From positions 1-62,865 of the forward strand of contig NZ_PCOT01000024.1 in the NCBI RefSeq assembly GCF_002979415.1: a stretch of 62,865 nucleotides of DNA. The letters are read 5' to 3'. Each line of letters opens with the position of its first letter. Positions within the stretch are counted from its first letter, which is position 1. The notes under the pieces were generated by a model, which was not told the origin of the DNA, made no database searches, and saw only the letters and a list, made by a program, of their open reading frames with translations. The position numbers and the translations under genes were made by a program. The DNA is from Microbacterium sp. MYb72 (GTDB lineage Bacteria; Actinomycetota; Actinomycetes; Actinomycetales; Microbacteriaceae). This document shows, in pieces, positions 8,212 to 16,130 of the stretch.

Positions 8212-8279
8212 CCGGTCGTTGAGCGATCGAGGGCGAGCAGCGTTTCGTCTCCTCGCTGCGCTCGTCGCTCAACGACCGG
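8212..8279. repeat. intergenic inverted-repeat element, copy 2
   Basis: Perfect 15-bp arms CCGGTCGTTGAGCGA (8212-8226) and TCGCTCAACGACCGG (8265-8279) flank a CGTTTCGTCTCCTCGCTGC segment. This is the same unit as at 1267-1350 and 14556-14635, here with the GGTCGTT ends outermost. It fills the gap between binding-protein and permease genes and could stabilise the upstream message or reduce read-through, as REP-like hairpins do elsewhere. Confidence 0.82.
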
Positions 8280-8317
8280 ATGCCGATCGATCCCCCTCCG
8301 ACCCCCGAGAGGTCCCC

Positions 8318-9259
8318 ATGCTCCTGTTCACGGCGAAGCGCGTGCTGTCAGGCATCCTGCTGCTGGTCGCGGTGTCGATCGGCACGTTCTTCCTCGCCCA
8401 CCTGGCGATCAGCGATCCCACCGCCGCCCTGCTCGGCACCACGGCGAGCCCGGCGCAGCAGGAGGCGCTGGCGCAGAAGATCGGCCTGGACCGGCCCCTG
8501 CTCGTGCAGTTCTGGGACTGGCTGTCGCACGCGGTGCTGCTCGACTTCGGCACCTCCTGGCGCAACTTCCAGCCGGTCGGCGCGCAGCTGGCCATCAAGG
8601 TCCCGGTGACCCTGTCGGTCGTGACCTTCGCGACCCTGATCACCGCGGTCGTCGGCGTCGTGTTCGGCATGATCACGGGTCTCCGCCCTGGCACCTGGTT
8701 CGACCGGGTCATCAAGGGCGTCTCGGTCGTCCTCTTCGCCCTCCCCGGATTCTGGATCAGCCTCGTGCTGGTGATGTGGTTCGCCGTGCAGCTGAAGTGG
8801 TTCCCTGCCGTGGGCTACGTGACGCCGACCCAGTCGGTCGACGGGTGGCTGCGGTCCATCACGCTCCCCGCGATCTCGCTCGCCCTGGGCGGCATCGTCG
8901 CGGTGTCCGAGCAGCTGCGCAACGCGGTGATCGCCCAGACCCGCCAGGACTGGGTGCGCACGCTCCGCAGCCGCGGACTCTCGCCGGCGCGGGTGAACCT
9001 GCACATCCTGCGCAACGCCTCTCCGTCGGCGCTCACCGTCATCGCGCTCATGTTCGTCGGCCTGCTCTCGGGGGCGATCGTCGTCGAGCAGATCTTCAGC
9101 CTTCCCGGACTCGGTCAGCTCACCAACCAGTCCTCGCAGAACGGCGACATCCCGATGCTCCTCGGCATCACGGTCATCTCGATCGTCTTCGTCATCCTGA
9201 TCAACCTCCTGCTCGACCTCGTGCTCGGCTGGATCAACCCGAAGGTGCGCGTCGCATGA
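8318..9259 (+). CDS. ABC transporter permease (DppB-type)
   Basis: The 313-residue integral membrane protein has an N-terminal transmembrane helix (RVLSGILLLVAVSIGTFFL), a periplasmic loop and about five further helices, the layout of DppB/OppB permeases. The coupling-helix region RSRGLSPARVNLHILRNA matches the EAA loop. The ATG at 8318 follows CGAGAGG; upstream in-frame codons lie in the repeat element. Its stop overlaps the start of the next gene by 4 bp (ATGA at 9256-9259). It pairs with the permease domain of the following fusion protein. Confidence 0.92.
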   Translation: MLLFTAKRVLSGILLLVAVSIGTFFLAHLAISDPTAALLGTTASPAQQEALAQKIGLDRPLLVQFWDWLSHAVLLDFGTSWRNFQPVGAQLAIKVPVTLSVVTFATLITAVVGVVFGMITGLRPGTWFDRVIKGVSVVLFALPGFWISLVLVMWFAVQLKWFPAVGYVTPTQSVDGWLRSITLPAISLALGGIVAVSEQLRNAVIAQTRQDWVRTLRSRGLSPARVNLHILRNASPSALTVIALMFVGLLSGAIVVEQIFSLPGLGQLTNQSSQNGDIPMLLGITVISIVFVILINLLLDLVLGWINPKVRVA

Positions 9260-11040
9260 CAACGACCGACATCCGCGTAGCGTTCGACCGCGCCGCCCAG
9301 AAGCGCCGGTCGAGTCTGTTCCGCCGCTTCCTGAGGCATCCGGGCGGCTACATCCCGCTCGCGATCTTCCTCCTCATCGTGCTCGTCGGCGTGTTCGCGC
9401 CGCTGCTCGCGCCGATGGACCCGAACCTCGTCGACCTCGCCGCGGCCAAGGCGCCCCCCGGGCCGGAGCACCTGCTCGGCGGGGACTCCACCGGACGCGA
9501 CATCCTGAGCCGGTTGATCTACGGAACCCGCACCACGATCTGGGGTGCGCTCATCACGATCGTCGTCGCCCTCGTGATCGGCGTGCCGTCGGGCGTCGCC
9601 GCCGGCTACTTCGGCGGCGTGCTCGACCGGGTGGCGACGTGGATCAGCGATGCTCTGCAGTCGATCCCGGGCATGATCATCCTCCTCGTCGTGGCCGCGG
9701 GCAGCCGCAACAACTTCGAGGTCCTGATGGCGACGGTCGGCGTCTTCATGGTGCCCGGCTACTTCCGCATCTCGCGGTCGCAGACCCTCGCCGTGCGCGG
9801 GGAGACCTACATCGACGCGGCCAGAGTCTCCGGCCTCTCCGACGGGCGCATCATCTTCCGCCACGTGATCAAGGCCGTGTACCCGCCCGTCATCATCCAG
9901 ACCGCCCTGACCGCGGGCATCGCGATGGGCATGCAGGCCGGCCTGCAGTTCCTCGGCATCGGCGACTCGAACGTCCCCAGCTGGGGAGCCATGATGCTCG
10001 AGGGCTTCCGTCTCATGCTCACCTATCCGCTCATGCTGCTGTGGCCGTCGACGGCGCTCGGCGTGACGATCGCGGTGCTCGCGATCATGGGATCGACGCT
10101 CGCCGAGCTCGTGCAGGTCCGCACCCCCCGGGTGGCGAGGCGCAGAGCGGATGCCGCGGCGCGCCCCTCCACGCCGGCCACCGGAACCGCACGTCACCAG
10201 GCGGCCGAATCCGCGCTGCGCGTCGAGAACCTGCGCGTCGTGCACGCGACGCCGACCGGCGAGACCGAGGTCGTGCACGGCGTGACGCTCGACGTCGCCC
10301 CCGGCGAGGTCGTCGGGATCGTCGGCGAGTCCGGCTCGGGCAAGTCGCAGACGGTGTTCTCCGTGCTGGACCTGCTGCCGTCGACCGGTCGGGCGGAGGC
10401 CGATGCGATCTGGATCGGCGGCGAGGACGTCAGCCATGCGACGGCGACACAGCGTCAGGCGCTGCTCGGCCGCGAGATCGGCTACGTGCCGCAGGAGCCG
10501 ATGAGCAACCTCGACCCCTCGTACACGATCGGCCACCAGCTCGTCGAGCCGCTGCGCCGCACCCACGGCCTGAGCAGGGCGGCGGCGAAGGAGCGGGCCA
10601 CGGCCATGCTCATCAGGGTCGGCCTCACCGATCCCGACCGGGTCATGCGCAGCTATCCGCATCAGGTCTCCGGTGGCATGGCGCAGCGCGTGCTCATCGC
10701 CGGCGCGATCGCAGGCAAGCCCTCGCTCCTCGTGGCCGACGAGCCGACCACCGCGCTCGACGTGACGGTGCAGGCAGAGGTGCTCGAGCTGCTGCGCGAA
10801 CTGCAGGCCGAGTACGGCATGGCGCTGCTGATCGTGACCCACAACTTCGGTGTCGTCGCCGACATCTGCGATCGGGTGATCGTGATGCGCGGGGGTGACA
10901 TCGTCGAGTCCGGTCAGGTCGACGATCTGTTCGCGCATCCGGCCGAGGAGTACACGCGGGAGCTGATCGCCGCATCCCTCGACGACGCGGAGGGGCGCGC
11001 GGCGCTCGACGCCGCACGCATCACGGAGGTGTCCGCATGA
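9256..11040 (+). CDS. fused ABC permease (DppC-type) and ATP-binding (DppD-type) protein
   Basis: The 594-residue protein joins two importer subunits. Residues 1-290 form a DppC-like permease with the N-terminal helix near 32-52, five further helices and an EAA loop (ARVSGLSDGRIIFRHVIKA). A 30-residue Ala/Arg/Pro linker follows. Residues 320-594 form the ATPase, with Walker A GESGSGKS at 357-364, signature VSGGMAQ at 471-477 and Walker B LLVADEP at 491-497. Such fusions recur in actinobacterial peptide importers, so this is natural and not a frameshift product. The reading frame is continuous. Its 3' end holds one copy of a 17-bp direct repeat described at 11024-11159. Confidence 0.93.
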   Translation: MTTTDIRVAFDRAAQKRRSSLFRRFLRHPGGYIPLAIFLLIVLVGVFAPLLAPMDPNLVDLAAAKAPPGPEHLLGGDSTGRDILSRLIYGTRTTIWGALITIVVALVIGVPSGVAAGYFGGVLDRVATWISDALQSIPGMIILLVVAAGSRNNFEVLMATVGVFMVPGYFRISRSQTLAVRGETYIDAARVSGLSDGRIIFRHVIKAVYPPVIIQTALTAGIAMGMQAGLQFLGIGDSNVPSWGAMMLEGFRLMLTYPLMLLWPSTALGVTIAVLAIMGSTLAELVQVRTPRVARRRADAAARPSTPATGTARHQAAESALRVENLRVVHATPTGETEVVHGVTLDVAPGEVVGIVGESGSGKSQTVFSVLDLLPSTGRAEADAIWIGGEDVSHATATQRQALLGREIGYVPQEPMSNLDPSYTIGHQLVEPLRRTHGLSRAAAKERATAMLIRVGLTDPDRVMRSYPHQVSGGMAQRVLIAGAIAGKPSLLVADEPTTALDVTVQAEVLELLRELQAEYGMALLIVTHNFGVVADICDRVIVMRGGDIVESGQVDDLFAHPAEEYTRELIAASLDDAEGRAALDAARITEVSA

Positions 11041-11159
11041 CTCCGCAGCATCCGTCCTCCGGAATTCGGACGCTCGCGCGTTTCTCGGAGAGTTCGGCCG
11101 GGATCGTCCGAGATTCCCGCATGCGTCCGAAATTCGGATCCCCGGAGGTGTCCGCATGA
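11024..11159. repeat. palindromic insertion flanked by 17-bp direct repeats
   Basis: The sequence CGGAGGTGTCCGCATGA occurs at 11024-11040 and again at 11143-11159, exactly 119 bp apart. Between them lies an imperfect inverted repeat: CCGGAATTCGGACGC at 11059-11073 against GCGTCCGAAATTCGG at 11123-11137 (13 of 15 positions complementary). The left copy is the 3' end of the fusion gene; the right copy is the ribosome-binding site and start of the next ATPase gene. The structure looks like a small palindromic element that inserted at an ATGA gene overlap and duplicated 17 bp. Confidence 0.75.
11037..11159 (+). CDS. 40-codon frame bridging two importer genes
   Basis: An ATG at 11037, overlapping the TGA of the fusion gene as ATGA, opens a frame of 40 codons that runs through the palindromic insertion and stops at TGA 11157-11159, which itself overlaps the ATG of the next ATPase gene. 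The peptide ends EVSA, the same four residues that end the upstream fusion protein, because the stop lies in the duplicated 17 bp. The duplicated GGAGG serves as its ribosome-binding site. It has no recognisable domain. I infer a translational-coupling bridge, not a functional protein. Confidence 0.35.
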   Translation: MTPQHPSSGIRTLARFSESSAGIVRDSRMRPKFGSPEVSA

Positions 11160-11989
11160 GCGCTCTGCTCGAAGTGAACGATCTCGTCGTCGAGTACGGC
11201 CGAGGGCGCAGCGCCTTCCGCGCCCTGCACGGCGTATCCCTCGACATCGCTCCGGGGGAGTGCCTGGGGCTCGTGGGGGAGTCCGGATCGGGCAAGTCCA
11301 CGCTCGGCAAGGCGATCCTGGGGCTCGCCCCGGTGACCTCGGGGAGCATCCGCTTCGACGGCCGCGAGATCGGCGGACTCGGAGGGCGCGGTCGCCGCGC
11401 GCTGGCCGACGACATCCAGGTCGTCTTCCAGGACCCGTACGGCTCGCTCAACCCGGCGATGACGATCGGCGACATCCTCGCCGAGCCCCTGCTCACGACC
11501 GGGATCGGCGCGAGCGGGGCGGCGGCGAAGGTGCGCGAGATGCTCGACCGCGTGCGGCTGCCGAGCACGGCGATGGAACGCTACCCGAGCGAGTTCTCCG
11601 GCGGGCAGCGGCAGCGCGTCGCGATCGCCAGGGCGCTCGTGCGCGGCCCGCGGCTGATCGTGTGCGATGAGCCGGTGAGCGCGCTCGACCTCACCACCCA
11701 GGCGACGATCCTCGACCTGTTCATCGAACTGCAGCGCGACACGGGCGTCGCCTACCTCTTCGTGTCGCACGACCTCGGCGTGGTGCGTCGCGTCTGTCAC
11801 CGCGTCGCCGTGATGTACCGCGGCGAGCTCGTGGAGATCGGCGAGGGCGAGCAGGTCACGCGTCACCCGCAGCATCCGTACTCCGAGCGTCTGCGGCTGG
11901 CGTCGCCGGTCGCCGACCCCGCCGCGCAGCGCGAACGGCGTGCCCGATGGCTGGCTCTCCGGGAGGTGCGCGATGCGGCTGTACGGTAG
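11156..11989 (+). CDS. ABC transporter ATP-binding protein (DppF-type)
   Basis: The 277-residue cytoplasmic ATPase has Walker A GESGSGKS at residues 41-48, a Q-loop FQDPYGSLNP, signature FSGGQRQR and Walker B LIVCDEP. It is the second ATPase of the peptide-type importer, partnering the ATPase half of the preceding fusion protein. The ATG at 11156 follows CCGGAGG. Before the insertion at 11041-11142 its start probably overlapped the upstream stop directly. The C-terminus is short and lacks the Cys-containing oligopeptide-transporter extension often seen in this family. Confidence 0.92.
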   Translation: MSALLEVNDLVVEYGRGRSAFRALHGVSLDIAPGECLGLVGESGSGKSTLGKAILGLAPVTSGSIRFDGREIGGLGGRGRRALADDIQVVFQDPYGSLNPAMTIGDILAEPLLTTGIGASGAAAKVREMLDRVRLPSTAMERYPSEFSGGQRQRVAIARALVRGPRLIVCDEPVSALDLTTQATILDLFIELQRDTGVAYLFVSHDLGVVRRVCHRVAVMYRGELVEIGEGEQVTRHPQHPYSERLRLASPVADPAAQRERRARWLALREVRDAAVR

Positions 11990-12009
11990 CACCAGGCTGA
12001 AAGGACGCC

Positions 12010-12597
12010 ATGCCGAAGATCATCGATCACGACCAGCGTCGGCGGGACATCGTCGAGGTGGCGAAGAGCATCATTCTCAAGGGGGGCTTCGAGGCTGCCA
12101 CCATGCGCAGCATCGCCGCGGAGGCGGGCTTCGCGAATGGGGCGCTGAAGCACTACTTCCCCGGCAAGGAGAGCATCGTCGCGGCGACGTTCGAGACGAT
12201 CCTGCAGCAGATGGCCGAGGGAGTGGCCGCAGACACCGCGGAGTCGGCGTCGGCGGAGGACGCGCTGCGCGGGTGGCTGGAGGCGACGATCCCTCGGGAT
12301 GCGGAGCAGATCGCGGCCGGTCGGGTGCTGCTCGCGCTGTGGGAGTACGCGATGTCGAACGAGTCGCTGGCGGAGCTGTACCGCAGCCACCTCGCGAACT
12401 GGCGCACCTCGTTGATCGCCCGCATGGAGGCGGCGCGCGACGAGGGGGCGATCCGGGAGCAGGACTACACGGCCGCGGCGAACGAGTACATCTCCGTCGC
12501 CGTCGGCGCGACCGTCATCAACCTCATGTACCCCGACGGCGACCGGGTCGCCGACTACCAGGCCTACATCGACCAGTTCCTGGCGCGGTTGCGCTAG
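12010..12597 (+). CDS. TetR-family transcriptional regulator
   Basis: The 195-residue protein has an N-terminal TetR helix-turn-helix at about residues 20-60 (FEAATMRSIAAEAGFANGALKHYFPGKESI) and an all-helical ligand domain. The ATG at 12010 follows GAAAGGACGCC. It lies 20 bp after the importer ATPase and 58 bp before a hydrolase in the same direction, so it may control the importer, the hydrolase and the methyltransferase. Its operator is not known; the palindrome at 13397-13408 is one candidate. Confidence 0.9.
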   Translation: MPKIIDHDQRRRDIVEVAKSIILKGGFEAATMRSIAAEAGFANGALKHYFPGKESIVAATFETILQQMAEGVAADTAESASAEDALRGWLEATIPRDAEQIAAGRVLLALWEYAMSNESLAELYRSHLANWRTSLIARMEAARDEGAIREQDYTAAANEYISVAVGATVINLMYPDGDRVADYQAYIDQFLARLR

Positions 12598-12655
12598 TCG
12601 GAGCGCACGCCGTTCCGACGGCGGCGACGCGCCTGATCCGAGAGGACGGCGCGCC

Positions 12656-13354
12656 GTGACTCCTTCCCTTTCCGTTCACCGCCGCACCGGCTCTGGGCGC
12701 CCTGTGGTGTTCCTGCACGGACTCGCGTCGTCCGGAGCCCTGGACTGGCCGGATGCCGAGTGGCAGGGCGTGCTCGGCGACCGATCGGCCCTCGTCGTCG
12801 ATCTGCCGGCGCACGGCTCCAGCCCGGCGTCGGGGACGGCATCGACGTCACGGGTGCTCGACGCCATCGCGTCCGCGGTGGGCGAGGAGGAGGTCGATCT
12901 CGTCGGTTACTCGCTCGGGGCACGGCTGGCGTGGGATCTCGCGCGGCATCCGTCCGTGCGGGTCCGACGGCTCGTGCTCGGCGGACTCGCCGCTGGCGAG
13001 CCCTTCGCGCTGGTGGATCTCGCGGCCGCGCGCTCGGCCCTCGACGGGGGAGCGTCTCCGGCGGATCCGCTGACCGGGATGATCCTGCACATGGTCTCCC
13101 TGCCCGGCAATCGCGCCGGCGAACTGCTCGATCTGATCGAGGGGCTGGCCGCCGAGCCGTTCACCCCCGCGAGCGGGGGCCCGACGCAGCCCGTCCTGCT
13201 GATCGGCGGCGCCGAGGACGGCATGGCCGCGGGCATCGACGACCTCGCCGCGCTGCTGCCGGATGCCGGTGCGGTCCGGGTGCCCGGCGACCATCTCGCC
13301 GCACTGCACGCGCCGGAGTTCCGCGCCGCCGTGCGCGATTTCCTCGCGGACTGA
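12656..13354 (+). CDS. alpha/beta hydrolase
   Basis: The 232-residue soluble protein has the alpha/beta-hydrolase oxyanion strand VVFLHGLASSG, the nucleophile elbow GYSLG at residues 84-88 with Ser86, and a C-terminal GDHLAALH supplying the catalytic His. It is small, in the size range of MenH-like and ester hydrolases. The GTG at 12656 has AGAGGA about 10 bases upstream. It follows the TetR gene closely and is probably co-transcribed. The substrate is unknown; hydrolysis of an ester delivered by the neighbouring importer is one possibility. Confidence 0.85.
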   Translation: MTPSLSVHRRTGSGRPVVFLHGLASSGALDWPDAEWQGVLGDRSALVVDLPAHGSSPASGTASTSRVLDAIASAVGEEEVDLVGYSLGARLAWDLARHPSVRVRRLVLGGLAAGEPFALVDLAAARSALDGGASPADPLTGMILHMVSLPGNRAGELLDLIEGLAAEPFTPASGGPTQPVLLIGGAEDGMAAGIDDLAALLPDAGAVRVPGDHLAALHAPEFRAAVRDFLAD

Positions 13355-13396
13355 CGCGTGCGGATCGCGTTCGGGGCTCTCCCCATCCTCAAATTC

Positions 13397-13408
13397 CTAC
13401 AACTGTAG
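13397..13408. promoter_or_regulatory. palindrome upstream of methyltransferase
   Basis: CTACA-AC-TGTAG is a perfect 5-2-5 inverted repeat 52 bp upstream of the ATG at 13461. It shares the half-site CTACAA with the operator at 4234-4249 and may bind the same or a related regulator. No clear -35 box is visible nearby. Confidence 0.4.
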
Positions 13409-13460
13409 ACACTCCTTGCACCTGAGCGCATCCTGCGCATCCTCACGAAAGGCACTCACC

Positions 13461-14444
13461 ATGACGAACACCCCCGACGCCGCACGGATCCTGGACATCG
13501 CGACGGGCTACATGGCCTCGAAGCAGCTCTTCGAGGCGAGCCGCATCGGACTCTTCGCCGCCGTCGCTGACGGCGCCGACACGGTCTCCGCGATCGCAGA
13601 GCGCTGCGGCGTGAGCGAGCGCATCGCCCGCATCCTCGCGGACGCGATGGCTGCGAAGGGGCTGCTCACGCGCGCCGACGGGGTCTACGGCGTGGCGCCG
13701 GATGCCGCGGCCTACCTCACCGGGGCGGACTCGGCGATCGACCTGGCGCCCTTCCTCACGTTCCTCGGCGAGATCAGCTACCCGCACTGGCTGCAGTTCT
13801 CGCACACGGTCGACACGACCGAGCCGGGCGACCTGCAGATGGACGATGCGCGCTGGGCGACGTTCATGGCCGGCGTGATGACCTACAACGCCCTGCACGC
13901 GCAGGAGTTCGGCCGCCTGGTCGACCTCGCGGGAGCCGCGAAGGCCCTCGACTTCGGCGGCCTCTCCGCCGGCTTCGCGCTCGCGGTCATGGCGCAGAAC
14001 CCTGAGCTCCACACGACGTTCGTCTACGCTCCCGGATTCGAGGGCGGCATCGCCGAGGCGATCGAAGAGGCAGGGGTCGCCGACCGGGCCGTGGTCGAGG
14101 TCGGCGACACGGCGACCTCGACGCCGCAGGGCGAGTACGACGCGGTGTTCGCGAACCACGTGATCCACCGCTTCAGCGCCGAGGAGAACGCGCAGATCTT
14201 CCGCAACCTGCGTGCCGCCGCGCGGACGGGGGCGACGTTGACGGTGCTGGACTTCTTCCTCGACGACGACGCCGAGCAGCGGGGCATCGACGCGCTGCAC
14301 GCGGGCGAGTACCTCGTGATCGACGGCACGGTCGTCTACCCCGAGTCCGAGGTGCGCGGATGGCTGACGGATGCCGGATGGCAGGTGCGCGAGAAGATCG
14401 CGCTCCCCGCCAGCCCGCGCGTGCTCGTCGCCACCGCGGTGTGA
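13461..14444 (+). CDS. SAM-dependent O-methyltransferase-like protein
   Basis: The 327-residue protein has the two-part build of plant-type/acetylserotonin O-methyltransferases: a winged-helix dimerisation domain (residues about 8-90, with ERCGVSERIARILADAM) and a C-terminal Rossmann domain. The SAM motif I, usually DxGGGxG, reads DFGGLSAG at 164-171, so two of the glycines are changed. The general-base His is kept in ANHVIHRF. It may bind SAM poorly or use another ligand. The ATG at 13461 follows GAAAGG. A strong terminator follows at 14491, so it is a single-gene unit or the end of the TetR/hydrolase unit. Confidence 0.8.
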   Translation: MTNTPDAARILDIATGYMASKQLFEASRIGLFAAVADGADTVSAIAERCGVSERIARILADAMAAKGLLTRADGVYGVAPDAAAYLTGADSAIDLAPFLTFLGEISYPHWLQFSHTVDTTEPGDLQMDDARWATFMAGVMTYNALHAQEFGRLVDLAGAAKALDFGGLSAGFALAVMAQNPELHTTFVYAPGFEGGIAEAIEEAGVADRAVVEVGDTATSTPQGEYDAVFANHVIHRFSAEENAQIFRNLRAAARTGATLTVLDFFLDDDAEQRGIDALHAGEYLVIDGTVVYPESEVRGWLTDAGWQVREKIALPASPRVLVATAV

Positions 14445-14490
14445 GTCTTCCCCGAGAGGGGAGCTGAGCTGGTCCGAGGGGGATCAGAGA

Positions 14491-14527
14491 GGCGGGCGGC
14501 ACGCGAGAGCGTGTCGCCCGCCGTTTT
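14491..14527 (+). terminator. rho-independent terminator of methyltransferase gene
   Basis: A 14-bp stem GGCGGGCGGCACGC / GCGTGTCGCCCGCC (one mismatch pair) closes a GAGA tetraloop and is followed by GTTTTCC. It lies 47 bp after the methyltransferase stop. Confidence 0.85.
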
Positions 14528-14555
14528 CCTGGGGCGGGTGTCGTCGTCGCTGGCG

Positions 14556-14635
14556 CGTCGTCTCGTCGCTGCGCTCCTCGCTCAACGGCCGGGTCTCCTT
14601 CCGGGGTCGTTGAGCGAGCGGAGCGAGTCGAAACG
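14556..14635. repeat. intergenic inverted-repeat element, copy 3
   Basis: Inverted arms carry CGTCTCGTCGCTGCGCTCC and CTCAACGGCC on the left and GGTCGTTGAGCGAGCGG with AGTCGAAACG on the right, around a loop of about 14 bases. It is the same unit as at 1267 and 8212, in the same orientation as copy 1. It lies between the convergent methyltransferase and amidohydrolase genes. Confidence 0.8.
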
Positions 14636-14654
14636 CGGTGAAGGGTGCGCGGCC

Positions 14655-15977
14655 TCAGTCGCGGACGAAGACCGTGCGTCCTTCGACGATGGTCCTGGCG
14701 ACTCCGATCGATGCGAAGGCGCGGCCGGGCTCGAGGGGATCCTCGTCGAGGACGGTGAGGTCGGCGACCATTCCCGGTTCGAGTGAGCCCTTCCACTCGG
14801 CGGCGCCGTCCTGTCGCGCGGCATCCGTCGTCATCCGGCGCAGCAGCGCCGTGCGGGTCGCGATGTCGTCCGAGCCGAGCAGATCGAGTGCGGCGTCGAG
14901 GCCGAGGCGCCAGTCGGGGGAGGCGATGGGCGCGTCGCTGGTGATCGTCGTGAGCACGCCCGACGACAGCATCTCGGCGAGCGGCCACGCCGCGGCGAGG
15001 CGCTCGGGGCCCAGCTGCGCTCCCGCCCAGGAGCGCGTGTGCGCGGCGATCATCGGCTGCACGGCGAAGCCAGCGCCCACGGCGCGCAGCCGCGCGATCT
15101 GATCGTGCGTCGCGAGGTCGCCGTGCACGACGTAGTGCGGCGCCCTCGGCGGGGCGGGCAGCTCCTCGAGGACGCGCAGGAACTCCTCGATCGACCGGTC
15201 GCCCGTGGCGTGCACGGCGACCTGCAGGCCGTCGCCAGCCGCGAGCTCGATCATGCGTCGGAAGGCCGCGAGCGGATCGTCGCCGCGGGTGAGGAGGTGG
15301 CCCGTCGATCCGTCGGCGTAGGGTTCGCACACCCACGCGGTGGCCATCGGGGGGATGCCGTCGGCGAAGATCTTGACTCCGGGGATCGAGAGCCATCGCG
15401 CGTCGGTCTCCGGCGCGGGGGAGCGGATGCCGCGTTCGAAGTCCGCGAGCGTGCTCTCGCCGTCGATCGTGCCGAAGAGCCGCAGCAGGGTGACCCGTGA
15501 GGTCTGCGCGCCCTCGCGGTGCAGGGCGACGTAGGCGTCGAGCATGTCGGTGCCGAAGCATCCGGTCTCGCCGTCGTCCTCGCCGGGGCCGATGCCCGGT
15601 TCGGTGTAGCTGGTGATGCCGAGTTCGGCGAGGAGGCTCCACGCGTGCCGCAGCGCGGCGCGGCGCTCGGCGGCGGTCGACACGAGGGCGCCGGACGGCT
15701 GATGCTCCGGCGGCGTGTCGGAGAAGAAGAGGTGCGGCCAGCGGGCTCCGAGCCAGGCGGCGTGCAGGTGGGCGTCGTTGATGCCGGGGACGACGGTGCG
15801 GCCGTCGAGCTCGACGGTCGAGGGGGCTCGCAGGGCCTCGGCATCCGCGTCGAGCGCGACGATGCGTCCCCCGCGGACGGCCAGGGCGGATGCCGTCGTG
15901 CCCGCGGCGTCGAAGGTGCGGATGCGTCCACCGCGGATGATCAGATCGGCGTCGTCGCCGGCGACTGTCGTACTCAT
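14655..15977 (-). CDS. amidohydrolase (YtcJ-like, amidohydrolase family 3)
   Basis: The 440-residue metal-dependent hydrolase has the N-terminal composite-domain segment IIRGGRI, metal ligands His70 and His72 in INDAHLHAAW, and a later HATGDRSIEEF with a further metal His and a conserved Asp. It also ends with the typical EDPLEPG and TIVEGRTVF strands. YtcJ-like enzymes hydrolyse amide or imine bonds of varied small molecules; the substrate is not predictable. The ATG at 15977 has only a weak GGTGGA upstream, with TACGCT at a -10-like position 9 bases before it. It is divergent from gapB. Confidence 0.88.
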   Translation of the reverse strand: MSTTVAGDDADLIIRGGRIRTFDAAGTTASALAVRGGRIVALDADAEALRAPSTVELDGRTVVPGINDAHLHAAWLGARWPHLFFSDTPPEHQPSGALVSTAAERRAALRHAWSLLAELGITSYTEPGIGPGEDDGETGCFGTDMLDAYVALHREGAQTSRVTLLRLFGTIDGESTLADFERGIRSPAPETDARWLSIPGVKIFADGIPPMATAWVCEPYADGSTGHLLTRGDDPLAAFRRMIELAAGDGLQVAVHATGDRSIEEFLRVLEELPAPPRAPHYVVHGDLATHDQIARLRAVGAGFAVQPMIAAHTRSWAGAQLGPERLAAAWPLAEMLSSGVLTTITSDAPIASPDWRLGLDAALDLLGSDDIATRTALLRRMTTDAARQDGAAEWKGSLEPGMVADLTVLDEDPLEPGRAFASIGVARTIVEGRTVFVRD

Positions 15978-16130
15978 TATTCCACCAGCGTAGACGAAAA
16001 GATTCCGCAGCGCGAGAGGATTCGCGAGGGTGTGTCGGCGGCGCGTACCCTGGTATCACCCCCGAAGCTCACCCGGCAATTCCGCGCGCCGGCGACCCCT
16101 CGGCGCGCCCACACAGATGCAAGGATGCAG

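Noticed and set aside
6823..9255. Apparent extension of the permease-ATPase fusion far upstream
   Set aside because: The frame is open back to about 6823, but that part is an out-of-frame shadow of the lipoprotein and permease genes; the true start is the ATG at 9256 in the ATGA overlap.
9256..11040. Permease-ATPase fusion as a sequencing or frameshift artefact
   Set aside because: Both domains have complete motifs, an intact linker and one continuous frame, and such fusions are common in actinobacterial peptide importers.
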